A DNA stretch of 64,000 nt from a bacterium Scap17 (GTDB lineage: Bacteria > Pseudomonadota > Gammaproteobacteria > Pseudomonadales > Halomonadaceae): assembly GCA_013376735.1 (NCBI GenBank), contig VINJ01000001.1, positions 3,906,001-3,970,000 on the forward strand. The letters are read 5' to 3'. Of this stretch, positions 11,435 to 20,203 are shown one piece after another. The notes under the pieces were generated by a model. That model saw only the letters and a list, made by a program, of their open reading frames with translations, searched no databases and was not told the DNA's origin. The position numbers and the translations under genes are program-made. Every line of letters begins with the position of its first letter. The stretch's first letter is position 1.

Positions 11435-11746
11435 TTAAGCAGAGATACCAGTGATCTTGACTTCGGTGAACCACTGACGGTGGCCCGCACGACGCATGGA
11501 GTGCTTCCGGCGACGGAACTTGATGATGGTGACCTTGTCGCCACGGCCGTGAGACACGACCTCGGCAGAAACCTTGGCACCTTCCACCAGCGGAGCGCCG
11601 ACCTTGATGTCGTCGCCTTCAGCGACCATCAGGACTTCGTCAAACTGGATAGCTTCGCCAGTCGCGACTTCAAGCTTCTCGAGCTTCAGGGTCTGGCCTT
11701 CCTGAACGCGGTACTGCTTGCCACCGCTCTTGATAACTGCGTACAT
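11435..11746 (-). CDS. rplU: 50S ribosomal protein L21
   Basis: L21 binds 23S rRNA. The product is 103 residues ([14 protein letters not shown] ... [11 protein letters not shown]), the exact family length. The reading frame stays open 45 codons further upstream, but only this ATG has a good Shine-Dalgarno sequence (GGAGAG) and the correct N-terminus. It is the first gene of rplU-rpmA, transcribed divergently from ispB. Confidence 0.98.
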   Translation of the reverse strand: MYAVIKSGGKQYRVQEGQTLKLEKLEVATGEAIQFDEVLMVAEGDDIKVGAPLVEGAKVSAEVVSHGRGDKVTIIKFRRRKHSMRRAGHRQWFTEVKITGISA

Positions 11747-11852
11747 GATTCTCTCCATCGGACTCATCAAGGGTGTGCTCTTGGGTGGCCTGCTGCGAGT
11801 GGCGCCCCTTCTGGAGCCATCTGACAGGGAGCGGGATGAGTCACGGCCGCGT

Positions 11853-11881
11853 ATTATAGCGCCACGTGCCGCGACCGACAA
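11853..11881 (-). promoter_or_regulatory. predicted sigma-70 promoter of rplU-rpmA
   Basis: On the minus strand TTGTCG (11881-11876), 17-nt spacer, perfect TATAAT (11858-11853). It predicts a ~100-nt leader before the rplU ATG. The divergent ispB promoter lies about 60-90 nt away. Confidence 0.6.
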
Positions 11882-11943
11882 GCAATGTCAAGGTTTACGC
11901 GACCAATCGGCCGCCAGCCAGCGTCCTTGCGCGGGTGCACGCC

Positions 11944-11972
11944 TTGACGGCCATAGGGGTGCCCCATAGCAT
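11944..11972 (+). promoter_or_regulatory. possible promoter of ispB
   Basis: TTGACG, 17-nt spacer, TAGCAT, ending 57 nt before the ispB ATG. The -35 is good and the -10 is only 4/6, so the call is tentative. Confidence 0.35.
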
Positions 11973-12029
11973 TACCGCCAAACGGCACGCCACGGCGGCC
12001 TCACCTCTCGCTACGGGCACGACGATCTC

Positions 12030-13019
12030 ATGCAAGCCGACGCATCGACCCTTCACGCGGCAGTGGCAGATGACTTCGCCGCCGTCGACCGCACTATCCT
12101 CGCGCAGCTCGAGTCGCGCGTGCCGCTGGTCCAGACCATCGGTCAGTACATCATCCAGAGTGGTGGCAAACGCCTGCGCCCGGTGCTGGTGCTGCTGGCA
12201 GCCCGCGCACTCGGCTATCAAGGCGAGAAACACGTTCATCTGGCCGCGCTGATCGAGTTCATGCACACCTCGACCCTGCTGCACGATGATGTCGTGGATG
12301 AATCCAGCCTGCGCCGCGGCCGTTCCACCGCCAATGACACCTGGGGCAATGCGCCGTCGGTGCTGGTCGGTGACTTCCTCTATTCGCGCTCCTTCCAGAT
12401 GATGGTCGAAGTCGGCTCGATGGACGTGATGGCGATTCTCTCCGCCGCCACCTGCACCATCGCCGAAGGGGAAGTCCTGCAGCTGACCAATATCGGCAAT
12501 GCCGACATTGATGAGGCCGCCTACTTCGAGACCATCCACGGCAAGACCGCCATGCTGTTCGAGGCGGCCGCCCATGCCGGCGCGATTCTGGCCAGGGAAA
12601 CCGACGACACTGTCACGCCGGCACAGGTCAGCGCGCTGCAGAACTATGGCCGCTACCTGGGCCTCGCCTTCCAGCTGATCGATGATCTGCTCGACTATCA
12701 GGGCGATGCCGAGACCATGGGCAAGAACGTCGGTGATGACCTGGCCGAAGGCAAGCCGACCCTGCCGTTGATTCGCGCCATGCAGGTCGGAAGTCCGGCT
12801 CAGGCCAGCCTGGTGCGCGGCGCCATCGAGAAGGGTGGGCTGGAGCAGCTCGACGAGGTGCTGGAAGTGGTGCGCCTCACGGGCGGCCTCGACTATACCC
12901 GCAGCCGCGCTCAGGAAATGGCCGATAACGCCCTGAATGAGCTCAAGGCGCTGCCGGAGAGCGAATTCCGCGACAGCCTCGAGCGCATCGCGCTGTTGAG
13001 TGTCGGCCGCCAGGCCTGA
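12030..13019 (+). CDS. ispB: polyprenyl (octaprenyl) diphosphate synthase
   Basis: Trans-prenyltransferase that makes the ubiquinone side-chain diphosphate from IPP and FPP. The 329-residue protein carries the first Asp-rich motif DDVVD at 86-90 and the second DDLLD at 218-222, with GGKRLRP at about 45-51. It is divergent from rplU-rpmA, as in most gammaproteobacteria. The Shine-Dalgarno sequence is weak. Product chain length cannot be read from the sequence with certainty. Confidence 0.95.
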   Translation: MQADASTLHAAVADDFAAVDRTILAQLESRVPLVQTIGQYIIQSGGKRLRPVLVLLAARALGYQGEKHVHLAALIEFMHTSTLLHDDVVDESSLRRGRSTANDTWGNAPSVLVGDFLYSRSFQMMVEVGSMDVMAILSAATCTIAEGEVLQLTNIGNADIDEAAYFETIHGKTAMLFEAAAHAGAILARETDDTVTPAQVSALQNYGRYLGLAFQLIDDLLDYQGDAETMGKNVGDDLAEGKPTLPLIRAMQVGSPAQASLVRGAIEKGGLEQLDEVLEVVRLTGGLDYTRSRAQEMADNALNELKALPESEFRDSLERIALLSVGRQA

Positions 13020-13190
13020 TATGCGCATGACGATGGCCTGCCTGGCAGGTCGTCGGTCAGTCGATCATGGCAGCAGAAGACCGCCGCCAACATGGCGAGA
13101 AGCGCCGGCAGGACGAGGTGAAGAGAAGCGTGCTTCTCGACAGCGGGATTGCCCCCTGAGACTCAGATAAAACTTTTTGACCTCAAGGGC

Positions 13191-13218
13191 TTGCAAAGCA
13201 AAGCTACCTGCGTATAAT
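13191..13218 (+). promoter_or_regulatory. promoter of tRNA-Pro gene
   Basis: TTGCAA, 16-nt spacer, perfect TATAAT, ending 31 nt before the first tRNA base. The position fits a tRNA transcript with a short 5' leader. Confidence 0.75.
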
Positions 13219-13249
13219 TCACCTCCGTCGAGACAAGCTCACGACGCAT

Positions 13250-13326
13250 CGGAGTATAGCTCAGCTTGGTAGAGCGCTGCCTTCGGGAGGCAGAGGTCGT
13301 AGGTTCGAATCCTGCTACTCCGACCA
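13250..13326 (+). tRNA. tRNA-Pro (anticodon CGG)
   Basis: A complete 77-nt cloverleaf. Acceptor CGGAGTA pairs with TACTCCG; the D-loop carries GCTCAGCTTGGTAGAGC; the anticodon stem CTGCC/GGCAG encloses TTCGGGA with anticodon CGG at 34-36; the T-arm contains GGTTCGAATCC. The 3' CCA is encoded. It reads proline codon CCG, a frequent codon in this GC-rich genome. It has its own promoter and terminator. Confidence 0.97.
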
Positions 13327-13334
13327 GATATCTG

Positions 13335-13368
13335 AAAAAGCCGCTGATCACTGATCAGCGGCTTTTTT
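13335..13368 (+). terminator. intrinsic terminator of tRNA-Pro
   Basis: A-run, GCCGCTGAT, 5-nt loop, ATCAGCGGC, then T6. It starts 9 nt after the tRNA CCA end. Confidence 0.92.
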
Positions 13369-13448
13369 GACGCTGGAAGGTTTTCCTGCGGCTCATGCTG
13401 TCCAGTGACAAACTCCCCTCCAACGCCTTACATCCCTCAGGATGCCAC

Positions 13449-13679
13449 ATGCACACACTGCGCCTTGCCATGCTGTCCCTGCTGCTCACCTCTCTGCTCT
13501 CCGCCTGCGCCTCTACCCGTACCCAATGGGAGAAGCCCGGCGCCAACAGCACGGAGGCTCACAACACCTGGGCCGGCTGCCAGTACGAACTTGGCCTGAC
13601 TGACAAGTCAGACAACGAGAAACAGACGCTGCTGAAGTACTGCATGGAGCGTGAAGGCTACCGACTGCAGAGCTACTGA
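13449..13679 (+). CDS. small putative lipoprotein
   Basis: A 76-residue product with a signal peptide of the lipoprotein type: MHTLRLAMLSLLLTSLLSAC, with lipobox LLSAC and the acylated Cys at residue 20. The mature part is about 56 residues, hydrophilic, with two further Cys. An ATG 18 codons upstream is in frame, but AGGA with 6 nt spacing and the signal peptide support this start. No family recognised. It lies between the tRNA-Pro terminator and a convergent small membrane-protein gene. Confidence 0.75.
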   Translation: MHTLRLAMLSLLLTSLLSACASTRTQWEKPGANSTEAHNTWAGCQYELGLTDKSDNEKQTLLKYCMEREGYRLQSY

Positions 13680-13693
13680 GTCGCTCGCCTGCC

Positions 13694-13954
13694 TCAATCG
13701 GACATCCAGGTGTCACTCGCCTTGCGGGCCCGCTCGCGTCCAGCGCGCTCTCGGTCGCGGCGGGCCTTTTGCTTGAGGTAGTAACTGCGCAGGGCAAGGC
13801 CGAGACCGAAGGCCAGCATCAGGGCGAACACCAGCCCCTGCCAGGGGCGGGCGGCATCGCCAAGCCAGGTTTCCAGCACGACGATGGCGATCAGGCCAGT
13901 GGCCTGACTGGCAACGGCGATGGCACGGCTACGGTCATAATGATGTGACAGCAT
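13694..13954 (-). CDS. small membrane protein, unknown function
   Basis: 86 residues with two hydrophobic segments (about residues 11-30 and 41-57), followed by a very basic/charged tail (KQKARRDRERAGRERARKAS). The start is supported by AGGA 7 nt upstream; an in-frame ATG 12 codons upstream lacks this. It converges with the small lipoprotein gene 14 nt away and diverges from the TlpA-like gene. No family recognised; the tail would face the cytoplasm by the positive-inside rule. Confidence 0.65.
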   Translation of the reverse strand: MLSHHYDRSRAIAVASQATGLIAIVVLETWLGDAARPWQGLVFALMLAFGLGLALRSYYLKQKARRDRERAGRERARKASDTWMSD

Positions 13955-14151
13955 GGGGATATCCTTGGCGCGTCCTCGGCGGCAGAGCAATGCTCAGTGC
14001 GCGAGGCGTGGATGTCGAAGTCCGTCGATTATCGCATACTCGAGCCTCGCGACTGCAGCGCCTGCCCAGCGTTTGCCAAGCGCTTGCCACATACAGGCCG
14101 ACAGACACTGCTGATTCGAACGCTCCCCGGACACCGCCAGAGGATAACCGC

Positions 14152-15009
14152 ATGGATGCCATCGCCCTGGGCCCTGCCCTGATTTCCGTCGAACGCCTCT
14201 ATGCCTTCGTGGCAGCCCTGGTGATGCTGATCGAGTTCTCGCTGCTGATTCGTCTGCTGGCACGCATGCACGCCAGAGGCACGACCGCGCCCGCTCACGA
14301 TTCACCGCCGCTGAGCCCCTCGCGCTGGTTCAATCGCATGCTGGTCAGCTGGGTGATCGGTGCGCGCCTCACTCATGTCGCGCTGCACTGGGCAAGTTAT
14401 CAGCAGGTACCGCTGGATATCCTCAAGCTGTGGCAACCGGGCTACCACCTGTTCGGCGGCATGCTGGCCGCGACCCTGGCCAGCCTGTGGCTGCTGCGCC
14501 GGCATGGCACGATTCGCCAGGTGATCGCGCTGGGCAGTCTGACCCTGGGCCTGACCGCCTTCCTTGGCCTCAAGCAACTCGACCCGCTGGGCAACGCCGC
14601 CGCCATCGAGGCGATGCCTGCCATCACCCTCAACCATCTGGATCGCCGCCCCGTCGCGCTGAATGACATCCAGGACGAGCGCGTGATCGTCAATCTATGG
14701 GCCACCTGGTGCCCGCCCTGCCGACGCGAGATGCCACTGCTGGCAGAGGCTGATCAGAGACCCGGCGTCACCGTGGTACTCGCCAATCAGGGCGAGCAGA
14801 CACTGGCGGTGACCCGCTTTCTGAAAAGCGAACAGCTGACGCTCGAGTACGCGCTGCTCGACCCCGCCATGCAGCTGATGGCGCTGGCCGAGGCGCAGGG
14901 CCTGCCCGCGACCCTCGTCTTCGATGGCGACGGACAGCTGATCGAGCGTCATATCGGCGAGCTGAGCCGCGCCCAGCTGGACGCCCTGCTACCGGCGTCA
15001 CGGCCATAG
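14152..15009 (+). CDS. TlpA-like membrane thiol-disulfide oxidoreductase
   Basis: A 285-residue protein. The N-terminal ~150 residues carry about four hydrophobic helices (ISVERLYAFVAALVML..., WFNRMLVSWVIGARL, GMLAATLASLWLL, IALGSLTLGLTAF). The C-terminal ~135 residues are a thioredoxin fold with VNLWATWCPPCRREMPLL, redox-active Cys187 and Cys190. The cis-Pro region is QGLPATLVFDGDGQ. It would act as a periplasmic thiol oxidoreductase fixed to the inner membrane. The membrane part resembles the Lgt-like half of some redoxin fusions (inference). GAGGA 8 nt upstream supports this ATG; the frame is open 69 codons further upstream without support. Confidence 0.82.
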   Translation: MDAIALGPALISVERLYAFVAALVMLIEFSLLIRLLARMHARGTTAPAHDSPPLSPSRWFNRMLVSWVIGARLTHVALHWASYQQVPLDILKLWQPGYHLFGGMLAATLASLWLLRRHGTIRQVIALGSLTLGLTAFLGLKQLDPLGNAAAIEAMPAITLNHLDRRPVALNDIQDERVIVNLWATWCPPCRREMPLLAEADQRPGVTVVLANQGEQTLAVTRFLKSEQLTLEYALLDPAMQLMALAEAQGLPATLVFDGDGQLIERHIGELSRAQLDALLPASRP

Positions 15010-15147
15010 AACGACACACCGGTGGCCTCGTTCGATGCGACAAAGACGCTCGCCGCAAGAAAAGGCGCTTAAGCCACGGCGTCTGATCCGGTAAGATACC
15101 GCGCCCCTGTATTCCCGATTCCCGTCTTTGTCCTACCCCGAGGCTTC

Positions 15148-18090
15148 ATGAGCGACTTCATTCCCGGTCAGCGCTGGATCAGTGACGGCGAGGCTGATCT
15201 CGGCCTTGGCACCATCCTCAATGTCGACTTCCGCACCGTCACCGTGCTCTTTGCTGCCAGCGAAGAAACCCGCACCTACAGTCTGCGCGAAGCGCCCCTT
15301 ACCCGGGTGGCCTTCGGCAATGGCGACCGCATCCAGTCCGACGATGGCGAATGGCTGATCGTCGATGACTTCAAGGAAGTGCGCGGCCAGATCGTCTACA
15401 TCTGTGAGCGCAGCGGCGAGCATGCCGGCGAGCTCATCGAGCTTCCCGAAGCCCGTCTGAACGACAAGATGCAGTTCAATCAGGCACGTGATCGCCTGCT
15501 GACTGGCCAGGTCGACCGCAATGACTGGTTCGACCTGCGCTATCGCACCCTGCGCCACTTCCACCGTGTCGAGCAGAGTCCGGCACTGGGCCTGTCCGGC
15601 CCCAAGGTCGATCTGGTGCCGCACCAGCTCTACATCGCCGATGAAGTCTCGCGCCGTCACGCGCCGCGCGTACTGCTGGCCGATGAAGTCGGCCTCGGCA
15701 AGACCATCGAAGCCGGCCTGATCCTTCACCGCCTGCTGCTCAGCGGCCGCGCCAGCCGTGCGCTGATCCTGGTACCGGCGAGCCTGACCCACCAGTGGCT
15801 GGTCGAGATGCTGCGCCGCTTCGCGCTGGATGTCTCGCTGCTCGACGAAGAGCAGTGCAAGGCCTACGGCACGCGCAACCCCTTCGAAGGCAACCAGATC
15901 ATTCTGGCCAGCCAGGACTGGCTGTTCGCCAACCCGTCGCGTCAGGTCCAGGCTGCCGCCTGCGATTGGGACATGCTGATCGTCGATGAGGCCCACCACC
16001 TCGACTGGAGCGAAGACAAGGTCGGCCCGGGCTACGCCTGTGTCGAATCCCTCGCTCGCCAGATCGCCGGCGTGCTACTGCTGACCGCCACGCCGGAGCA
16101 GATGGGACTCGAGAGCCACTTCGCACGCCTGCGCCTGCTCGACCCGGAGCGTTACCACGACCTGGAGCGCTTCAAGGCCGAGGAACAGGGCTATGTGGCT
16201 GTCGCCAGCGCCATCGACGCCCTGGAAGCGCTGCCCGCGGACCAGAGCGGTCTCGACAGCCTCACCGAGGTGCTGGATGACGCTGACAGCCGCGCCCTGC
16301 TCGACACCCTGATGGACAGCGATGCCGATGATGCCCAGCGCGACAGCGTGCGTCGTCAGCTGCGTGACCAGCTGCTCGATCGCCACGGCACCGGCCGCGT
16401 GATGTTCCGCAACTCGCGCACCCATGTCGAAGGCTTCCCCGAGCGCCGTCTGCATGTCCACGAGCTGGAGCTGCCCTCCTCCTACCGTCGCGTGGTGCGC
16501 AAGCTGGAGCGCGACGAGGACTATCTCGATGACCTGCTGATCGAGACCGGCATGAACCACCCCGAGGTGGTGCTGTTCCTCGACGAGATGTATCGCGCCC
16601 TGCCCGATGACCGCATGAACGCCGAGCCCTGGTGGCAGATCGACCCGCGCGTCATGTGGCTGCTGGAAACCCTGACCGACCTCGGCAACGAGAAGGCGCT
16701 GGTGATCTGCCATACCGCCGATACCGCGCGTGAGCTGTCCGAAGGCCTGCGCGTGCTGGGCGGCGTGCATGCGCCGGTCTTCCACGAGGGCATGAGCCTG
16801 GTCGAGCGTGATCGCGCCGCCGCGGCCTTCGCCTCCGAAGAGGAAGGCGTGCAGCTGCTGGTGTGCTCGGAAATCGGCTCGGAAGGTCGCAACTTCCAGT
16901 TCTGCCACCACCTGGTGATGTTCGACCTGCCGGTACATCCGGACCAGCTCGAACAGCGCATCGGGCGCCTGGACCGCATCGGCCAGCAGTTCCCGATCGA
17001 GATCCACGTGCCGGTCTTCGAAGGCTCGCCGGGCGCCCAGCTGCTGCGCTGGTACCGCGATGGCATGGACGCCTTCAGCGCGCCGCACGGCATCGGCAGC
17101 GAGCTCTACACCCAGTTCGGCGACGAGCTGGAAGAGGCCCTGCTCGACAGCGAAGAGATCGACAGCATCATCGAGCAGACCCGCGAGCGCTTCGACGCCC
17201 TGCAGGAAGAGCGTCAGTCCGGCCGCAACCGCCTGCTGGAACTCAATGCCTGCCGTCACGAGCGCGCCGAGGAAGTCATCGCCGCCATCGAGACGCTGGA
17301 CAACGACAAGGCGCTGCCCGGCTATCTGGAGCGCGCCTTCGACATCTTCGGCATCGAGAGCCGGGACCTCGGCGATGGCATCACCTATCTGGCGCCGGGC
17401 CCGCACATGCTCGACGGCCTGCCGGGGCTGGTGAAGGGCGAGGAAGGCTTCAGCGTCACCAGTGACCGCGCCACCGCGCTGTCACGCGAAGACGTGCAGC
17501 ATCTGTCGTGGGAGCACCCGCTGGTCCGCGAGATGCTGGTCCGCATCCTGGACGGCTCGATGGGCAACACCGCGCTGGCGCTGCTCAAGCACCCGGCGAT
17601 TCCCGGTGGCCGCCTGATGACGGAAGTGGTGTTCCGCACCCAGTCCACCGCGCCGCGCGGCCTGCGTCTGGGCCGCTTCCTGCCGCCGACCGCCATCCGT
17701 GTCCTGCTGGATGAAACCGGCAGCAACCTGTCCGACAAGGTGTCCTTCGGCGGACTGGCCAAGAACCTCAAGCCGGTCAAGAAGGCGGTCGCGCGTGACC
17801 TCATCAAGCAGAGCCACGCCACGCTGCGCAAGCTGATGAGCGATGCCGAGCAGGAAGCCGAGCGCGAACTGCCGACCATCGTCGAGCAGGCCCAGCAGCA
17901 GATGCGCGAGCAGCTCAGTGCCGAACTGGCGCGCCTGGAAGCCCTGGCCAGCCACAACCCGGCCGTGCGCGAGGAAGAGCTCGAAGCACTGCGTCAGGAG
18001 CGTGCCGCGCTGGACAGTGCCATCGAGACCACCCGTCTGCGTCTGGACAGCGTGCGCGTCATCGTCACCGTGGATGCCCACGAGCGTTGA
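15148..18090 (+). CDS. rapA: RNA polymerase-associated protein RapA (SWI2/SNF2 ATPase)
   Basis: RapA (HepA) binds RNA polymerase and uses ATP hydrolysis to recycle it after termination. The 980 residues compare with 968 in E. coli. The N-terminal Tudor-like domains begin FIPGQRWISDGEADLGLG. Helicase motif I ADEVGLGKT is at 178-186 and DEAH at 280-283; motif III (LLLTATPEQ) and motif VI (QLEQRIGRLDRIGQ) follow, then the C-terminal RapA domain. It is followed by its own terminator at 18120-18155. Confidence 0.97.
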   Translation: MSDFIPGQRWISDGEADLGLGTILNVDFRTVTVLFAASEETRTYSLREAPLTRVAFGNGDRIQSDDGEWLIVDDFKEVRGQIVYICERSGEHAGELIELPEARLNDKMQFNQARDRLLTGQVDRNDWFDLRYRTLRHFHRVEQSPALGLSGPKVDLVPHQLYIADEVSRRHAPRVLLADEVGLGKTIEAGLILHRLLLSGRASRALILVPASLTHQWLVEMLRRFALDVSLLDEEQCKAYGTRNPFEGNQIILASQDWLFANPSRQVQAAACDWDMLIVDEAHHLDWSEDKVGPGYACVESLARQIAGVLLLTATPEQMGLESHFARLRLLDPERYHDLERFKAEEQGYVAVASAIDALEALPADQSGLDSLTEVLDDADSRALLDTLMDSDADDAQRDSVRRQLRDQLLDRHGTGRVMFRNSRTHVEGFPERRLHVHELELPSSYRRVVRKLERDEDYLDDLLIETGMNHPEVVLFLDEMYRALPDDRMNAEPWWQIDPRVMWLLETLTDLGNEKALVICHTADTARELSEGLRVLGGVHAPVFHEGMSLVERDRAAAAFASEEEGVQLLVCSEIGSEGRNFQFCHHLVMFDLPVHPDQLEQRIGRLDRIGQQFPIEIHVPVFEGSPGAQLLRWYRDGMDAFSAPHGIGSELYTQFGDELEEALLDSEEIDSIIEQTRERFDALQEERQSGRNRLLELNACRHERAEEVIAAIETLDNDKALPGYLERAFDIFGIESRDLGDGITYLAPGPHMLDGLPGLVKGEEGFSVTSDRATALSREDVQHLSWEHPLVREMLVRILDGSMGNTALALLKHPAIPGGRLMTEVVFRTQSTAPRGLRLGRFLPPTAIRVLLDETGSNLSDKVSFGGLAKNLKPVKKAVARDLIKQSHATLRKLMSDAEQEAERELPTIVEQAQQQMREQLSAELARLEALASHNPAVREEELEALRQERAALDSAIETTRLRLDSVRVIVTVDAHER

Positions 18091-18119
18091 GCTGACCGCA
18101 GGCGTCAGTGATGCACCTG

Positions 18120-18155
18120 AAACGCCCCACCTGCCATCGGCCGGTGGGGCGTTTT
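18120..18155 (+). terminator. intrinsic terminator of rapA
   Basis: AAACGCCCCACC pairs with GGTGGGGCGTTT across an 11-nt loop, ending in TTTT, 30 nt after the rapA stop. Confidence 0.85.
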
Positions 18156-18322
18156 GCCGTGTGCGCCAGCGACAATGGCCCGCTGGACTTGCCAGATCGA
18201 CCAGCGGCCGCGACGATGCCATCGCTTGCGTGTCACGATTCGCGGCCCATCACTTACGCCTCATCACTTGTGTTTCATCCCTTTCGTTTCATCCTATCGC
18301 TTCATTACTACAGAGCACCCCC

Positions 18323-19084
18323 ATGGCGAGATCATATCCAGAGAGCGACGAGACAGCGTCAGGGCAGAGCTGGCAGGGAGAGCGCCTGGCCGAGGAAGGT
18401 GAGCGTGTCGCAAGGGTGGGGCTATCGCTGCTGGCGGCGGGCGATGACTGGTGGGCGATCGACAAGCCGGCCGAGCTGCCCTCCGTGCCGGGGCGTGATC
18501 CCTCGCGCTTCGACAGTGTCCATTCGCGCCTGTGCCAATTGAGCGACGATACCCGCGCCGTGCACCGCCTGGATGTGGCGACCTCCGGGGTGCTGCTGGT
18601 GGCGCGCAATGTCGAGGGCCAGCGGCGACTGTCGCGGCTATTCCAGTCGCGTACCATCGAGAAACGCTATGTGGCCGTGGTGGCAGGTCATCTCACGCCC
18701 GCCGAGGGCAGCATCGCCCTGCCGCTGCGCTGCGACTGGCCACGCCGCCCACGTCAGATCGTCGACTTCACGCATGGCAAGTCGGCACTGACGCACTATC
18801 GGGTCGAGCAGCATCTGACGCTCGCGGGCCAGCGCCCGGATGGTACGTCGCAGACCCTCGCCGCCAGCCGTGTTTCGCTGACGCCACATACCGGACGTTC
18901 ACACCAGCTGCGCCTGCACATGCTGGCACTCGGCCACCCGATCATCGGTGATGGCTTCTATGCCCGCGGCGCGGCGCTGAATGCCAGCCCGCGCCTGTTG
19001 CTGCATGCGGCACGCCTGGTGATTCCGCCAGCCAGCGACAGCGATGCCCTACCACTGGTGCTGGAAGCGCCACTGCCCTTCTAG
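18323..19084 (+). CDS. RluA-family RNA pseudouridine synthase
   Basis: A 253-residue single-domain enzyme without an S4 domain. The catalytic motif HRLDVATSGVLLVARN has the active Asp; EKRYVAVVAGH and VSLTPHTGRSHQLRLHMLALGHPIIGD are the family's second and third motifs. DDWWAIDKPAELPSVPGR is the usual N-terminal strand. It modifies uridine in tRNA and/or 23S rRNA; the target (RluA-type or a related one) cannot be fixed from sequence alone. The preceding ~30 residues are hydrophilic, and the frame is open far upstream inside rapA in a non-native frame. Confidence 0.88.
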   Translation: MARSYPESDETASGQSWQGERLAEEGERVARVGLSLLAAGDDWWAIDKPAELPSVPGRDPSRFDSVHSRLCQLSDDTRAVHRLDVATSGVLLVARNVEGQRRLSRLFQSRTIEKRYVAVVAGHLTPAEGSIALPLRCDWPRRPRQIVDFTHGKSALTHYRVEQHLTLAGQRPDGTSQTLAASRVSLTPHTGRSHQLRLHMLALGHPIIGDGFYARGAALNASPRLLLHAARLVIPPASDSDALPLVLEAPLPF

Positions 19085-19104
19085 CATCGCCTTGCTGCCA
19101 AGAC

Positions 19105-20040
19105 TCACTTGCGTGACAGGATATCGGCGAAGGCCACGTCGAGGGTCGGGTAATCGAAGGTGAAGCCGGCAGCCAGCAGACGCGCCGGCACCATGCGGGC
19201 GCCCTCCAGCAACAGGGTGCTCATTTCCCCCAGCCCCAGCTCAAGCGCCTTGGCCGGCAGCGGCAGGATCGCCGGGCGCCCCAGACCGCGAGCCAGAGCG
19301 TGGGTAAAGCCCATGTTGGTGACCGGATGCGGCGCGCTGGCATTGAAGGCACCGCTGAGACTGTCATCCGCCAGCAGGCGCTCGATGATGCGAATCATGT
19401 CGTGGCGGTGGATCCACGGCATGTAATGGCGTCCATCGCCCAGCCGCCCCCCGAGCCCGAGCTTGAAGGGCGTCAGCAGCTTGGCCAGTGTGCCGCCATC
19501 GGCCTCCATCACCAGGCCAGTGCGGATGATGGCCAGTCGCACGCCATATTCGGTGACGGGCATGGCGGCCGCTTCCCAGTCGCGACACAGGCGATGATTG
19601 AAATCGTCGTGGGGCGTCGCCTGTTCATCTATCTCGACATCGCCCGGCTCGCCCGCCTTGGGCTGTGCGCCGTAATAGCCCATCGCCGAACCGGACACCA
19701 TCACCTGCGGCGGATGGCCTTCGGTGGCCAACTGCTGACACAGCATCACCAGGTGCTCGGTAGTCTCCAGCCGCGAACGGCGCAGCTCACGCTTGTGATC
19801 CTCGCTCCAACGCCGCCCGGCTATCGACTCCCCCGCCAGATTGACGATGCCTTCGGGCTGCCAATCCTTGAAGGCCAGCGACGAATCCGCCGCGACCACC
19901 GTCAGCCCCAGGTCGGCAAACTGGCGCTCAGCACGCTCCGGGCGGCGCGATACGACCGCCAGCGAGTGGCCCGCAGCGGCCAGTGACTGACACAGCGCCT
20001 GGCCGACGAACCCCGTTGCACCTGTTATCAATATTCGCAT
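19105..20040 (-). CDS. yfcH: TIGR01777-family NAD-dependent epimerase (YfcH type)
   Basis: A 311-residue atypical SDR. The nucleotide-binding motif ITGATGFVGQAL is at residues 4-15; VNLAGESIAGRRWSEDHK and SGSAMGYYG are signature stretches of the YfcH family, and the C-terminal ~50 residues (PLPAKALELGLGEMSTLLLEGARMVPARL) match DUF1731. The biochemical role is unknown in the family. It diverges from the renalase-like gene. Its predicted promoter overlaps a direct-repeat site also found upstream of the LitR-type regulator, so it may belong to the same regulon (inference). Confidence 0.9.
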   Translation of the reverse strand: MRILITGATGFVGQALCQSLAAAGHSLAVVSRRPERAERQFADLGLTVVAADSSLAFKDWQPEGIVNLAGESIAGRRWSEDHKRELRRSRLETTEHLVMLCQQLATEGHPPQVMVSGSAMGYYGAQPKAGEPGDVEIDEQATPHDDFNHRLCRDWEAAAMPVTEYGVRLAIIRTGLVMEADGGTLAKLLTPFKLGLGGRLGDGRHYMPWIHRHDMIRIIERLLADDSLSGAFNASAPHPVTNMGFTHALARGLGRPAILPLPAKALELGLGEMSTLLLEGARMVPARLLAAGFTFDYPTLDVAFADILSRK

Positions 20041-20090
20041 GTTGCCCTCCTCGGCGATGAAGCATCGAGTGTGCCGACTTCCGCCATAAA

Positions 20091-20120
20091 TCTATACTTA
20101 TATTGTACAATTATGCGCAA
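20091..20120 (-). promoter_or_regulatory. predicted promoter of yfcH
   Basis: On the minus strand TTGCGC (20120-20115), 18-nt spacer, TATAGA (20096-20091), in a strikingly AT-rich patch. The palindrome ATTGTACAAT (20102-20111) fills the spacer, where MerR-family regulators often bind. The predicted start gives a ~44-nt leader before the yfcH ATG. Confidence 0.5.
20093..20109. promoter_or_regulatory. candidate LitR/CarH-type operator (direct repeat)
   Basis: TATACT, 5 nt, TGTACA: two similar hexamers in the same orientation with an 11-bp period, in the yfcH/renalase-like divergent region. CarH-type regulators are known to bind 11-bp direct repeats with a T-x-T-A-C-A-like core. The same arrangement occurs at 21975-21991 upstream of the regulator gene. 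Assignment to this regulator is inference. Confidence 0.45.
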
Positions 20121-20203
20121 GAAGTTAACTTTAGCGTATCTGCTGTCGGGTCACATGACGACCCGTACCCCCAGAACACCGCCCGCGCAGGAGTCGCCTC
20201 CAG

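Noticed and set aside
11747-11881. N-terminal extension of rplU by 45 codons
   Set aside because: L21 is about 103 residues in the family; the extension overlaps the predicted promoter and leader.
16075-17406. 443-codon open frame opposite rapA
   Set aside because: It mirrors the third-position GC bias of rapA on the other strand; no ribosome-binding site, and a composition of Ala/Leu/His/Gln typical of shadow frames.
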